Below, in pieces: positions 42,417 to 50,595 of a DNA stretch of 64,000 nt. Numbering within the stretch: position 1 is the first letter of the stretch; every line of letters starts with the position of its first letter. Source of the stretch: Burkholderia puraquae (lineage in GTDB: Bacteria > Pseudomonadota > Gammaproteobacteria > Burkholderiales > Burkholderiaceae); NCBI RefSeq assembly GCF_002099195.1, contig NZ_NBYX01000001.1, positions 370,062 to 434,061 of the forward strand, written 5' to 3'. The notes under the pieces were generated by a model. It was not told the origin of the DNA. It saw nothing but the letters and a program-made list of their open reading frames with translations, and searched no databases. The position numbers and the translations under genes are program-made.

Positions 42417-43496
42417 ATGTCCGCACGCCCTTACAAGATCGAAGCCCAGCCGCTCGCGCAGCGCTATGCGCGCGGCTGGCACTGCCTCGGGCTCGCCCGC
42501 GACTTCAAGGACGGCAAGCCGCACACGCTGAACGTCTTCGGCCGCAAGCTCGCCGCGTTCGCCGATTCGACCGGCAAGGTCAACATCGTCGACGCGTACT
42601 GCCCGCACATGGGCGCCGACCTGAGCCTCGGCACGGTGCAGGGCGACAACCTCGTATGCCCGTTCCACGGCTGGGCGTGGAGCGGCGCAGGGCAGTGCGC
42701 ATCGATCCCGTACTGCAAGCGGATCCCGCCGAAGGCGCGCATCGGCGCGTGGCCGACCTGCGAGGAAAACAACCTGCTGTTCGTGTGGAACGACCCGGAA
42801 GGCAACGCGCCGCCCGCGGACGTCGCGATTCCGCGCCTCGACGTGTGCTTCTCCGACGAATGGTCGGACTGGGTGGTCGACAAGATGGTGATCCAGGCCA
42901 ACTGCCGCGAGCTGGTCGACAACATCTCGGACGTCGCGCACTTCGCGACCGTGCACCACGCGCCGATCGACTATTTCGCGAACCTGTTCGAGGATCACAA
43001 GGCGACGCAGTTGATGGTCGGCCGCAGCGAGAAGCTCGGCGGCGACGCCCTGACCGCGCTGTCGACGTATTTCGGGCCGGCCGTGCACATCACGCAGATG
43101 ACGGGGCAGAGCGGCGGGCAGCCGATCCATTCGGTGCTGCTGAACTGCCACGTGCCGATCGACATGAACAGCTTCGAGCTGCGGTATGGCGTGATCGTGA
43201 AGAAGGTGGCCGGGCTGACCGACGCGCAGAACATGGAGATCGCGAACGCGTACGTGAAGGAAGCGCAGCGCGCGTTCTACGAGGACGTCGACATCTGGCA
43301 CAGCAAGACGCGGATCGACAACCCGCTGCTGTGCGAAGGCGACGGGCCGCTGTACCAGATGCGCGACTGGTATTCGCAGTTCTATCTGGACGTGGCGGAC
43401 GTGCGGCCGGCGAGCGTCGCGCGCAAGGCGTTCGAGATGCGGATTCGCGAAGGCGACGCACCACCGGCACTGCATCACGTGTTCGAGCCGCAGTAA
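42417..43496 (+). CDS. kshA: 3-ketosteroid 9-alpha-hydroxylase, Rieske oxygenase (KshA type)
   Basis: A 359-residue Rieske non-haem iron oxygenase. The 2Fe-2S ligands are Cys62, His64, Cys81 and His84 (AYCPHMGADLS, VCPFHGWAW), and the mononuclear iron site is N-x2-D172-x2-H175-x4-H180 (DNISDVAHFATVHH). KshA hydroxylates C9 of the 3-ketosteroid; the product with the delta-1 bond opens ring B by retro-aldol. The reductase KshB is at 17709, in a different operon. GAGGAG lies 10 bases upstream of the ATG at 42417. It follows the RND transporter by 68 bases, an unusual pairing that suggests co-expression of uptake and first attack. Confidence 0.88.
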   Translation: MSARPYKIEAQPLAQRYARGWHCLGLARDFKDGKPHTLNVFGRKLAAFADSTGKVNIVDAYCPHMGADLSLGTVQGDNLVCPFHGWAWSGAGQCASIPYCKRIPPKARIGAWPTCEENNLLFVWNDPEGNAPPADVAIPRLDVCFSDEWSDWVVDKMVIQANCRELVDNISDVAHFATVHHAPIDYFANLFEDHKATQLMVGRSEKLGGDALTALSTYFGPAVHITQMTGQSGGQPIHSVLLNCHVPIDMNSFELRYGVIVKKVAGLTDAQNMEIANAYVKEAQRAFYEDVDIWHSKTRIDNPLLCEGDGPLYQMRDWYSQFYLDVADVRPASVARKAFEMRIREGDAPPALHHVFEPQ

Positions 43497-43611
43497 AAAA
43501 CCGGCGGGCCGGCCGAAAAAAGGGGCGCATCGAAATACGTCCCGTCGGCCGGCAACACCCGCTGCACAAGGCGCACGCGGCGGGCGCGCTTGTGCGTCGC
43601 ATCAAAATCAC

Positions 43612-43640
43612 TTGACGAAACGGCCACTACCGCGTAGTGT
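43612..43640 (+). promoter_or_regulatory. cspA promoter (sigma-70 type)
   Basis: TTGACG (43612-43617), a 17-base spacer and TAGTGT (43635-43640) form a good sigma-70 promoter. It would give a 5' leader of about 140 bases before the GTG start of cspA, typical of cold-shock genes. Confidence 0.6.
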
Positions 43641-43681
43641 CCATGACCGAAGTGTTCAAGAAGTTCGATTGCTCATCATTG

Positions 43682-43746
43682 GCCGCACTCCGTGCGGCGG
43701 TCGTTGGTCTCTCCCTCTTTTGATTCTTTCTGTGCCCGTTGCGGGC
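43682..43746 (+). promoter_or_regulatory. Structured 5' leader of cspA
   Basis: Two perfect hairpins lie in the leader: GCCGCAC-TCC-GTGCGGC (43682-43698) and GCCCG-TTG-CGGGC (43734-43746), joined by a pyrimidine-rich stretch. Long folded leaders of cspA genes control mRNA stability and translation at low temperature, and this could do the same. The functional role is inferred. Confidence 0.45.
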
Positions 43747-43786
43747 GCATGTTCAATTATTCGTCATTTGTATTAAGGAAGTAATT

Positions 43787-43990
43787 GTGGATACCGGTAC
43801 CGTCAAGTGGTTCAACGAAACCAAGGGCTTTGGTTTCATCTCCCCTGACAACGGCGGCGACGATCTGTTCGCCCATTTCTCTGAAATTCGCGGCACGGGC
43901 TTCAAGACCCTGGCCGAAGGCCAGAAGGTCAGCTTCGAAGTGAAGCGCGGCCCGAAGGGTCTGCAAGCGTCGAACATCACGCCGCAGTAA
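43787..43990 (+). CDS. cspA: Cold-shock protein (CspA family)
   Basis: A 67-residue OB-fold nucleic-acid-binding protein with both RNA-binding motifs: KGFGFI and DLFAHF. It reads [20 protein letters not shown], typical of CspA/CspD, and acts as an RNA chaperone or antiterminator. The start is a GTG at 43787 after AAGGA with 7-base spacing, and the family length supports it; there is no ATG nearby. Followed by a hairpin and the IF-1 gene. Confidence 0.92.
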   Translation: MDTGTVKWFNETKGFGFISPDNGGDDLFAHFSEIRGTGFKTLAEGQKVSFEVKRGPKGLQASNITPQ

Positions 43991-44082
43991 GCCGCATCGG
44001 CAGCGGTCGCCGATTGGCGGCCGGTGCCGGATGGAGTATCGCGCGGGGCGCCGCATGACGGCGGCCTGCGCGTTCCGATGCG

Positions 44083-44123
44083 CACGACCGATGCATCGCG
44101 TCATTCACGATGCATCGGTCGTG
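44083..44123. repeat. 16-base perfect inverted repeat downstream of cspA
   Basis: CACGACCGATGCATCG (44083-44098) and its exact complement CGATGCATCGGTCGTG (44108-44123) enclose a 9-base loop. No T-run follows, so it is not a standard intrinsic terminator. It may be a Rho-aided stop, an mRNA stabiliser, a protein binding site or a processing site between cspA and infA. The rest of 43991-44457 has no gene. Confidence 0.7.
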
Positions 44124-44457
44124 ACGCCTCCCTCATCGCATGCGTGACCCGCGTGCGACGCAACGCCTTCGCGAAGTGCCCGCCGCTTCGCGAACGCATC
44201 ACCGCTTCAATGCATCAACCCGAGCAGATCGCCGCCATGCCTTAGCTGGCGCGGTCCCGACTTGCGCGGCGCTCAATGCGCCGCCGCCACCGACCGCCTG
44301 GGCGCCGCAACGCGCCGGGCCCCGATCGCAAGACAGGCCCATGGCCCGTCTGAACGAACCGATCCCCGGCCGCCTGCCGGCCGCCGTCCCGTTGAGGGGC
44401 ACGGCGCCGGGCAGATCGCCGCGGCTGCGGTCAATTACCTTGTCTGGAGGAATTGGT

Positions 44458-44721
44458 TTGGCAAAAGAAGAACTGCTGGAACTGGACGGAATCGTCGACG
44501 AAGTGCTGCCGGACAGCAAATACCGTGTCACGCTGGAAAACGGCGTGGTGGTCGGCGCATACGCGTCGGGCCGCATGCGCAAGAACCACATCCGCATTCT
44601 CGCGGGTGACCGAGTGACCCTGGAACTGTCGATGTACGACCTGACCAAGGGCCGCATCAACTTCCGGCACAAGGACGCGAATTCCCCGCGTCCGCCGCGA
44701 AGCGGGCAGCCGCGCCGTTAA
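44458..44721 (+). CDS. infA: Translation initiation factor IF-1
   Basis: An 87-residue OB-fold protein with the IF-1 core ([40 protein letters not shown] and [20 protein letters not shown]) followed by a basic tail of about 15 residues. IF-1 binds the 30S A site. The start is a TTG at 44458 with GGAGG 7 bases upstream; no ATG fits. Burkholderia carry more than one IF-1 gene, and this looks like the extra copy outside the ribosomal-protein cluster. Its place by a cold-shock gene suggests a role at low temperature. Confidence 0.9.
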   Translation: MAKEELLELDGIVDEVLPDSKYRVTLENGVVVGAYASGRMRKNHIRILAGDRVTLELSMYDLTKGRINFRHKDANSPRPPRSGQPRR

Positions 44722-44900
44722 TCGGCAACGATCGGCGCGGCCACGCAGCACCGCCCCGCTGATCGAATCCCGTCCGGCCGACGCGGCCGGACGAGCCGGG
44801 TGAACGACACATCGCGTGCCGTTCACCGGTCGCCGGCGGCGTCGCCGTCATGCCGTGGCGGCCAACTCCGCCTTCACCGGCCGCCGCGCGTGCGCAACGC

Positions 44901-45698
44901 TCAGGCGGCCGCGTCCCGCAGGAAATCCTCGACGATCATCGCGAAATACGGCGGACATTCCTGCATCGGGTAATGCCCGCAATTCGGTATCGTCGCGAGC
45001 CGCGCGTTCGGATGCCACGCCAGGAACGTCGCCTGCATCGCCGCTTCGTCGAGCCCCGGATCCTTGTCGCCGACGATCACCAGAAAGCGTGTGTCGAGTC
45101 CGCGGATGTCGTCGACGAAATCCGTTTCGCACAGCATGTCGAGATACGCGAGCCGGCAATCGGGCGCCACGCGCTCGCGGTTCTGCCGCAACTTCAAATC
45201 GGCCCAGCGCGCCGACAATCCACCCGTCACGAATCGCACGAGCCGGCGAAACGCATCGTCATGGACGGCCGTGCTCGCGAAGAATGCGCGCGCGTCGTCG
45301 TTCAGGCGATTGCCGGCCGCCGACACCGGGCACACGGCGATCGCGCTCTTGATGCGCGATCGCGCGTCGGCGGCGAGCCGTTGTGTCGCCATGCCGGTCA
45401 TCGAGTGGCCGATCACGTGAAAGCGCTGCCAGCCGAGACGATCCGCGAGCGCGAGGCAGTCGGCCGAAATCTCGTCGACGGTACAGGCACCGGTCAGATG
45501 GATGGATTCGCCGTAGCCGCGCAGGTCGGCGAACACGTACGTGAACGCCGCTTCGTCGAGATACGGCAGCAGCGCCGCGTAGTTCGTATGGTCGCCGAGC
45601 CAGTCGTGCATGACCATCACGCATTCGGGGCCCGTGCCGTGCTGCAGGTAGCCCAGGCCGCTGCCCGGACGGCAGGCGTGGGTGTCGATACGGTTCAT
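44901..45698 (-). CDS. Alpha/beta-hydrolase
   Basis: A 265-residue soluble hydrolase with the catalytic set: nucleophile Ser in VIGHSMTG, acid Asp in IVGDKDPG and His in NCGHYPMQE. It is close to the haloperoxidase/3-oxoadipate enol-lactonase branch (GESIHLTGACTVDEISADCL). The ATG at 45698 follows AAGGA at about 11 bases. It lies behind an SDR in the same direction, but the terminator at 45737 stands between them, so they may be separate units. The substrate is not evident. Confidence 0.78.
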   Translation of the reverse strand: MNRIDTHACRPGSGLGYLQHGTGPECVMVMHDWLGDHTNYAALLPYLDEAAFTYVFADLRGYGESIHLTGACTVDEISADCLALADRLGWQRFHVIGHSMTGMATQRLAADARSRIKSAIAVCPVSAAGNRLNDDARAFFASTAVHDDAFRRLVRFVTGGLSARWADLKLRQNRERVAPDCRLAYLDMLCETDFVDDIRGLDTRFLVIVGDKDPGLDEAAMQATFLAWHPNARLATIPNCGHYPMQECPPYFAMIVEDFLRDAAA

Positions 45699-45736
45699 TT
45701 CAAGGGGTTTCCTTTTGGTTGGGGAACCAAAACGAA

Positions 45737-45764
45737 ACGCCCTCCCGGCGGACCGGGAGGGCGT
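45737..45764 (-). terminator. Intrinsic terminator after the SDR gene
   Basis: A perfect 12-base stem (ACGCCCTCCCGG / CCGGGAGGGCGT) with a 4-base loop. Read on the reverse strand it is followed by TTTCGTTTT. It lies 48 bases after the SDR stop and so ends that transcript before the downstream hydrolase gene. Confidence 0.75.
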
Positions 45765-45811
45765 CTTGAAAGTGCATCGATCGTATCGGGCCGATCGGCG
45801 AAAGTCAACGC

Positions 45812-46591
45812 TCAGAGCGCCATTCCACCCGACACCTCGATGCGCTGCGCGTTGACCCAGCGGTTGTCGTCCGACAGCAGCGACGCGATCATCGGCCCGA
45901 TGTCGTCGGGCTCGCCCACGCGGCCGAGCGCCGTCCATTCCGCGACGCGCCGGTTGACCTCCGGATTGTCGCGCACCATCCCGCCGCTGAAGTCGGTTGC
46001 CACCGCGCCCGGCGCGACGACGTTCACCGCGATGCGGCGCGGGCCGAGTTCCTTGGCCAGGTAGCGCGTCAGCACCTCGACCGCCCCCTTCATCGACCCG
46101 TAAGCCGCGCTGCCTGGCACGGCGACGCGCGTGAGGCCCGACGACACGTTCACGATGCGGCCGCCGTCGCGGATCAGCGGCAGCAGCGTCTGCGTGAGGA
46201 AGAACACGCCTTTGAAGTGCACGCGATAGAGCGCGTCGAGATCGGCTTCGGTCGTCTCGGCGATCGGCGCGTGATGCGACGTGCCTGCATTGTTGACGAG
46301 GAAGTCGAACCGGTCGGCGCCCCAACTGGCCAGCGCTTCGCGGAGCTGCCCGGCAAAGCGGTCGAACGTCGTGCTGTCGCCCGTATCGAGCGGCAGCGCG
46401 ATCGCCGCTTGCCCGGCTTCGGCAGCCAGCGCGACGACGCGATCGGCCTCGGCGCGGTTCGAGCGGTACGTGAAGATCGAGCGCACGCCTCGCTGCGCGA
46501 GATGAAGCACGGTATTGCGGCCGAGGCCGCGGCTGCCGCCGGTGACGACGGCGATTGTCGGGTGTGAACCGTTGATGTGTGCTGCAGTCAT
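45812..46591 (-). CDS. Short-chain dehydrogenase/reductase
   Basis: A 259-residue classical SDR: GGSRGLGRNTVLHLAQRGV, NNAGTSHH, catalytic Ser-Tyr-Lys in NVSSGLTRVAVPGSAAYGSM (with the Lys just after) and a final WVNAQRIEVSGGMAL. The ATG at 46591 follows AGGAG with six-base spacing. It is divergent from the AraC regulator at 46759, which probably controls it. It is not obviously part of the steroid locus. The substrate is unknown. Confidence 0.8.
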   Translation of the reverse strand: MTAAHINGSHPTIAVVTGGSRGLGRNTVLHLAQRGVRSIFTYRSNRAEADRVVALAAEAGQAAIALPLDTGDSTTFDRFAGQLREALASWGADRFDFLVNNAGTSHHAPIAETTEADLDALYRVHFKGVFFLTQTLLPLIRDGGRIVNVSSGLTRVAVPGSAAYGSMKGAVEVLTRYLAKELGPRRIAVNVVAPGAVATDFSGGMVRDNPEVNRRVAEWTALGRVGEPDDIGPMIASLLSDDNRWVNAQRIEVSGGMAL

Positions 46592-46758
46592 GCTGGGCTC
46601 CTGATCGAAGTCGGTGACGAACCGTTGCAAGCGTACGGCGGCGGCCGGGCCGCCTGAATGCCGGAACCGGCCGCGTTCTTGCCTGATCCTGCCCGACGGC
46701 CCCGGTGCGCACCGCGCCGCGTGTACCATCCGGACATCGGGATACGGAGGGTTGCAGC

Positions 46759-47655
46759 ATGTCGGACGAACTGGTCGAGCGTGTCGCGCGCCTGACGGGT
46801 GCGCCGGGCGAAGAGCGCCCGTTCGCGACGGCGATCGACGGGCTGATCCTGCTGCGCTCCAATCGCGAGAAGCTGCCCGCGCCGCTGATCATGAAGCCGG
46901 CGCTGTGCGTCGTCGTGCAGGGCGCGAAGTGGACGACGTTCGGCGGGCGGCGCTACGACTACGGGCCCGGCCGCGCACTCGTCGTCAGCGTCGAGATGCC
47001 GGCGACGAGCCGGATCGTCAAGGCGAGCGAGACCGAGCCGTTCCTCGGCATCGTGCTCGAGTTCGATCTCGCGATGATGCGCGACGTGCTCGAGCGTCTT
47101 GATACGCCGCCGCAACCGCCTGGCGCGATCGGTCATGGCGTGTGCGTGACCGATTTCGGCGGGCCGCTCGCCGATTGCGTGCTGCGCATGATGCGGCTGC
47201 TCGATACGCCGGCCGCGATCCCGGTCGTCGCGCCGCTCGTGATGCGGGAGATCTGCTACTGGCTGCTCGCGGGGCCGCACGGCGGCGAAGTCTCGCGCGT
47301 CGTGTTCGCCAACGGCCATGCCCAGCGCGTCGTCGCGGCGATCCATGTGCTGCGCGGCCAGTTTGCCGAAGCGATCCGCGTCGAGGATCTCGCGGCCGTC
47401 GCGCAGATGAGCCCGTCGACGTTCCATCGGCAATTCAAGGCGCTGACGTCGATGACGCCGCTGCAGTACCAGAAGCAGTTGCGCCTGCTGGAAGCGCGGC
47501 ACCTGATGGTGACGGGCGCGGCGAACGCGGAAACGGCTGCGTATCGCGTCGGCTACGAAAGCCCGTCGCAGTTCAGCCGCGAATACGCGCGGATGTTCGG
47601 TGCGCCGCCGCGGCGCGATGTCGTCACGCTGAAAACCGCGCCGGCCGACGGCTGA
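46759..47655 (+). CDS. AraC-family regulator with an AraC-type N-terminal domain
   Basis: A 298-residue AraC regulator. The N-terminal cupin-like domain (AraC_N type: PALCVVVQGAKWTTFGGRRY, DYGPGRALVVSVEMPATSRI) is followed by two HTH motifs (IRVEDLAAVAQMSPSTFHRQ and AAYRVGYESPSQFSREYARM). The ATG at 46759 has CGGAGG 8 bases upstream. Divergent pairing with the SDR gene suggests it activates or represses that gene. Confidence 0.85.
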   Translation: MSDELVERVARLTGAPGEERPFATAIDGLILLRSNREKLPAPLIMKPALCVVVQGAKWTTFGGRRYDYGPGRALVVSVEMPATSRIVKASETEPFLGIVLEFDLAMMRDVLERLDTPPQPPGAIGHGVCVTDFGGPLADCVLRMMRLLDTPAAIPVVAPLVMREICYWLLAGPHGGEVSRVVFANGHAQRVVAAIHVLRGQFAEAIRVEDLAAVAQMSPSTFHRQFKALTSMTPLQYQKQLRLLEARHLMVTGAANAETAAYRVGYESPSQFSREYARMFGAPPRRDVVTLKTAPADG

Positions 47656-47822
47656 ACGCACGCTGCAATGCGGTTCGCTTGCGGCTTTACGCGCGGGCCG
47701 GCGCGGTCGTACACTCGACGGCAATGCGCGGCCCGCGCCGTGGCTTTCAATCCCTTCAGTGGCTTTCAGCGGGCCGACGACCGTGCCAGCAGGACTATCG
47801 TCGCGCGACGCCAGGAGGCGCC

Positions 47823-49070
47823 ATGAGTGCAGACGCAGCGCCCGCATCCCCTTCGGTTCAGGACCGCATCCAGCACGTGTTCGTGCTGATGCTCGAGAAC
47901 CGTTCCTTCGATCACCTGTTCGCGCTGTCGGGCTATCCCGACATCGTCGCCGCGTCGCCGGGCAACAGCAACGCGTATGGCGGTGTGGTCTATCCGTTCG
48001 GCGGCGGCGCGCCCGACCGGATGCCGACCGATCCGTGCCACGAATTCACCGACGTGCTCGAGCAGCTTTGCGGCGCGGGTGTGCCGTTCGTGAAAGGGCA
48101 GGGCTACCCGCCAGTCAGCAATACAGGGTTCGTGTCGAACTATGCGACGTCGCATTCCGAAGGCACGCCGCCGCAGCGGGCCGATGCGGGCAAGATCATG
48201 CAGGGCGTCAATCTCGCGTCGCAGGCGCCGTCGCTGTATGCGCTCGCGAATGCTTTCGTGCTGTGCGACGCGTGGCATGCGTCGATGCCGGGGCCGACCT
48301 GGCCGAACCGCTTCTTCCTGCACGGCGCATCGTCGGCCGGCCTCGACCATTCTCCGACCAAGGAAGAAATGAGCGGGTGGGATGCGTTCGACGGCTTTCC
48401 CTATCCGAAGGGTTCGATCTTCGCCGCACTCGGCGACGACCACTGGCGCATCTACCAGGACCAGACGGGCAATCCGCTCGGCCACGTCCCGCAGGTTGCG
48501 TCGCTGAAGGGCATCAGCTTCTTCGACATCGACGACCTCGCGCATTTCGAGACCGATCTCGCGGCCGGCTATACGGCGCGCTATACGTTCATCGAGCCTG
48601 GTTACGGCGACATCGTGCACGGCACCTACCAGAACGGCAGCTCGCAACACCCGATGGACGGCCTCGCCGGCGGCGACCAGCTCGCCGCGCGCGTGTACAA
48701 CGCGATCCGCAGTTCGCCGGTGTGGAACAGCAGCCTGCTCGTGATCTGCTACGACGAGCACGGCGGCTTCTACGATTCGGTCAGGCCGGGCGCCGCGCCG
48801 CCGCCGAACGATGGCGCGGCGGAGACGCTGAACACGAGCGGCTTCGGGTTCGACGTGTACGGCGTGCGGGTGCCGGCGATCGTGATTTCGCCGTGGGTCA
48901 CGGCCGGGCAGGTCGATCACACGCCGTACGATCATGCGTCGGTCGCCGCAACGCTCGAGCGGCTGTTCGGCCTGGCGCCGCTGACCGATCGCGACCGTCT
49001 CGCGAACGACCTGCTGGCGCTCGTCACCCCGACGTGTCGCGCCGACTGCCCGCAAAGGATCGGATCATGA
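47823..49070 (+). CDS. Phospholipase C-like phosphoesterase
   Basis: A 415-residue member of the alkaline-phosphatase-superfamily phosphoesterases (PLC-C/AcpA class). Metal and substrate residues lie in VFVLMLENRSFDHLF (the conserved E-N-R-S-F-D-H), WHASMPGPTWPNRFFLHGAS, ICYDEHGGFYD and VDHTPYDHASVAATLERLFG. These hydrolyse phosphodiesters or phosphomonoesters. No signal peptide is visible, which is unusual, since related enzymes are exported by Tat. AGGAGG precedes the ATG. It overlaps the next small gene by ATGA. Confidence 0.85.
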   Translation: MSADAAPASPSVQDRIQHVFVLMLENRSFDHLFALSGYPDIVAASPGNSNAYGGVVYPFGGGAPDRMPTDPCHEFTDVLEQLCGAGVPFVKGQGYPPVSNTGFVSNYATSHSEGTPPQRADAGKIMQGVNLASQAPSLYALANAFVLCDAWHASMPGPTWPNRFFLHGASSAGLDHSPTKEEMSGWDAFDGFPYPKGSIFAALGDDHWRIYQDQTGNPLGHVPQVASLKGISFFDIDDLAHFETDLAAGYTARYTFIEPGYGDIVHGTYQNGSSQHPMDGLAGGDQLAARVYNAIRSSPVWNSSLLVICYDEHGGFYDSVRPGAAPPPNDGAAETLNTSGFGFDVYGVRVPAIVISPWVTAGQVDHTPYDHASVAATLERLFGLAPLTDRDRLANDLLALVTPTCRADCPQRIGS

Positions 49071-49315
49071 GTACAACACCGGCCCCCGACCCGCGCGATG
49101 CGCTGCCCGTGCGCGACGGCACGAGCCTGATCGCGTACCTGCACATCCTGAAGAAAGCGCATGCGGCGCTGGTCGGTCATGACAAGGCCCATCAGCGCTT
49201 CAGCGAAATCGTGACGCGCGGGCAGGCGCGGCAATACATCGAGGAACTGATGCCGTCGCTGCTGCAGGCGCGCGACGTGCATCGGCACAAGCGGCACGGC
49301 GGGAAGCATCGCTGA
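49067..49315 (+). CDS. Small protein coupled to the phosphoesterase (82 residues)
   Basis: An 82-residue soluble protein starting at an ATG that overlaps the phosphoesterase stop (ATGA). It is helical (SLIAYLHILKKAHAALVGHD then KAHQRFSEIVTRGQARQYIE) with a basic His/Lys-rich tail (RDVHRHKRHGGKHR). No family is recognised. Tight coupling suggests it helps the phosphoesterase, for example as a chaperone or subunit. Confidence 0.6.
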   Translation: MSTTPAPDPRDALPVRDGTSLIAYLHILKKAHAALVGHDKAHQRFSEIVTRGQARQYIEELMPSLLQARDVHRHKRHGGKHR

Positions 49316-49471
49316 CGGCGGGCGGCACGGGGCGGCACGTTGCATTTCCCGATTTCCCGCCGCGTGCGTCGACCGTCGATATCGCCACGCCGGCGAGCCA
49401 CCCGATAGCGTGCTGCAACGCGCATTCGGGATGCCGCCGGTGTCACAATCGGATTCAAGCATGAAAAGAGC

Positions 49472-49492
49472 ACGGGGCGCATTGCGCCCCGT
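49472..49492 (-). terminator. Intrinsic terminator of the hsaE-hsaG-hsaF operon
   Basis: ACGGGGCG-CATTG-CGCCCCGT (8-base stem, with more pairing in the loop) is followed, on the reverse strand, by CTCTTTT. It lies 57 bases after the hsaF stop. Confidence 0.65.
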
Positions 49493-49507
49493 TCCGCATG
49501 ATCGCCG

Positions 49508-49535
49508 CCGTATCGGGCGACGCCGCCCGATACGG
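49508..49535. repeat. 12-base inverted repeat just after hsaF
   Basis: CCGTATCGGGCG (49508-49519) and CGCCCGATACGG (49524-49535) form a perfect stem with a 4-base loop, 13 bases from the hsaF stop. No T-run follows, so it may be an mRNA-end stabiliser standing ahead of the real terminator at 49472. Confidence 0.6.
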
Positions 49536-49548
49536 TCGGGTCGGTCGA

Positions 49549-50580
49549 TTACGCTGCCACTTCCCGCGCCCGAACCATCGTCAGCGCCGCGTCCTCGATC
49601 ATGTCTTCCTGCCCGCCGACGAGCCGTTGCCGGCCCAGCTCGACGAGGATGTCGCGCGCGGGAATCCCGTACTTCGCTTCCGCGCGCTTCGCGAACAGCA
49701 GGAACGACGAGTAGACGCCCGCATAGCCGAGCGTCAGCGCGTCGCGATCGAGACGGATCGGCGTGTCCATGATCGGCACGACGAGATCCTCGGCGACGTC
49801 CGAGATCGCGAACACATCGACGCCCGTCTCGATCCCCATCCGGTCGCACACGGCGACGAACACTTCCATCGGCGTGTTGCCGGCCCCTGCGCCGAGGCCG
49901 GCCGCGGCCGCATCGATCCGGTTCGCGCCGGCAGCAACGGCCGCGACCGAGTTCGCGACACCCATCGCGAGGTTGTGGTGGCCGTGGAAGCCGAGCTCCG
50001 TCTCCGGCTTCAGCGCGTCGCGCACCTGGCCGATCCGGGCGGTCACGTCGTCTGGCAGCATGTGACCGGCCGAATCGGTGATGTAGATGCAGTTCGCGCC
50101 GTACGATTCCATCAGCTTCGCCTGCACGACGAGCTGCTCGGGCGTCGACATGTGCGCCATCATCAAAAAGCCGACCGTGTCGAGCCCGAGCGTGCGCGCG
50201 AGGCCGATGTGCTGCTCCGACACGTCCGCCTCGGTGCAGTGCGTTGCGACGCGGATCGTGCCGACACCGAGCGCGTGCGCCATGCGCAGGTGCTCGACGG
50301 TGCCGATGCCGGGCAGCAGCAGCGCCGACACCTTCGCCTGCTTCAACTCCGGAATCACGGCGCTCAGGTACGCCTCGTCGGTATGCGCGGGGAAGCCGTA
50401 GTTGACCGATGCGCCGCCGAGCCCGTCGCCGTGCGTGACCTCGATCAGCGGCACGCCGGCCGCATCGAGCCCGCGCGCGATGTTGCGCATCTGGTCGAGC
50501 GTGATCTGGTGGCGCTTCGGGTGCATCCCGTCGCGCAGCGACATGTCGTGGACGGTGATCTTCTTGCCTGCAAGTGACAT
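49549..50580 (-). CDS. hsaF: 4-hydroxy-2-oxovalerate/oxohexanoate aldolase (HsaF type)
   Basis: A 343-residue DRE-TIM aldolase. It has [20 protein letters not shown] (catalytic Arg and metal Asp), the barrel [20 protein letters not shown], metal His residues in [20 protein letters not shown] and the DmpG communication domain at the end. It splits 4-hydroxy-2-oxohexanoate to pyruvate and propionaldehyde, passing the aldehyde through a tunnel to HsaG, encoded next. GAGGAG precedes the ATG at 50580. It is the distal member of the three-gene run hsaE-hsaG-hsaF. Confidence 0.9.
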   Translation of the reverse strand: MSLAGKKITVHDMSLRDGMHPKRHQITLDQMRNIARGLDAAGVPLIEVTHGDGLGGASVNYGFPAHTDEAYLSAVIPELKQAKVSALLLPGIGTVEHLRMAHALGVGTIRVATHCTEADVSEQHIGLARTLGLDTVGFLMMAHMSTPEQLVVQAKLMESYGANCIYITDSAGHMLPDDVTARIGQVRDALKPETELGFHGHHNLAMGVANSVAAVAAGANRIDAAAAGLGAGAGNTPMEVFVAVCDRMGIETGVDVFAISDVAEDLVVPIMDTPIRLDRDALTLGYAGVYSSFLLFAKRAEAKYGIPARDILVELGRQRLVGGQEDMIEDAALTMVRAREVAA

Positions 50581-50595
50581 CGCGTGCTCCTCAAC

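Noticed and set aside
43495..43520. Hairpin CCGGC-GG-GCCGG right after kshA, taken for its terminator
   Set aside because: On the + strand the stem is followed by A-rich, not T-rich, sequence; the T-run is only on the reverse strand, where no gene ends.
46759..47655. AraC protein as regulator of the steroid locus
   Set aside because: It is divergent from an SDR gene that it more likely controls, and no shared motif with steroid promoters was seen.
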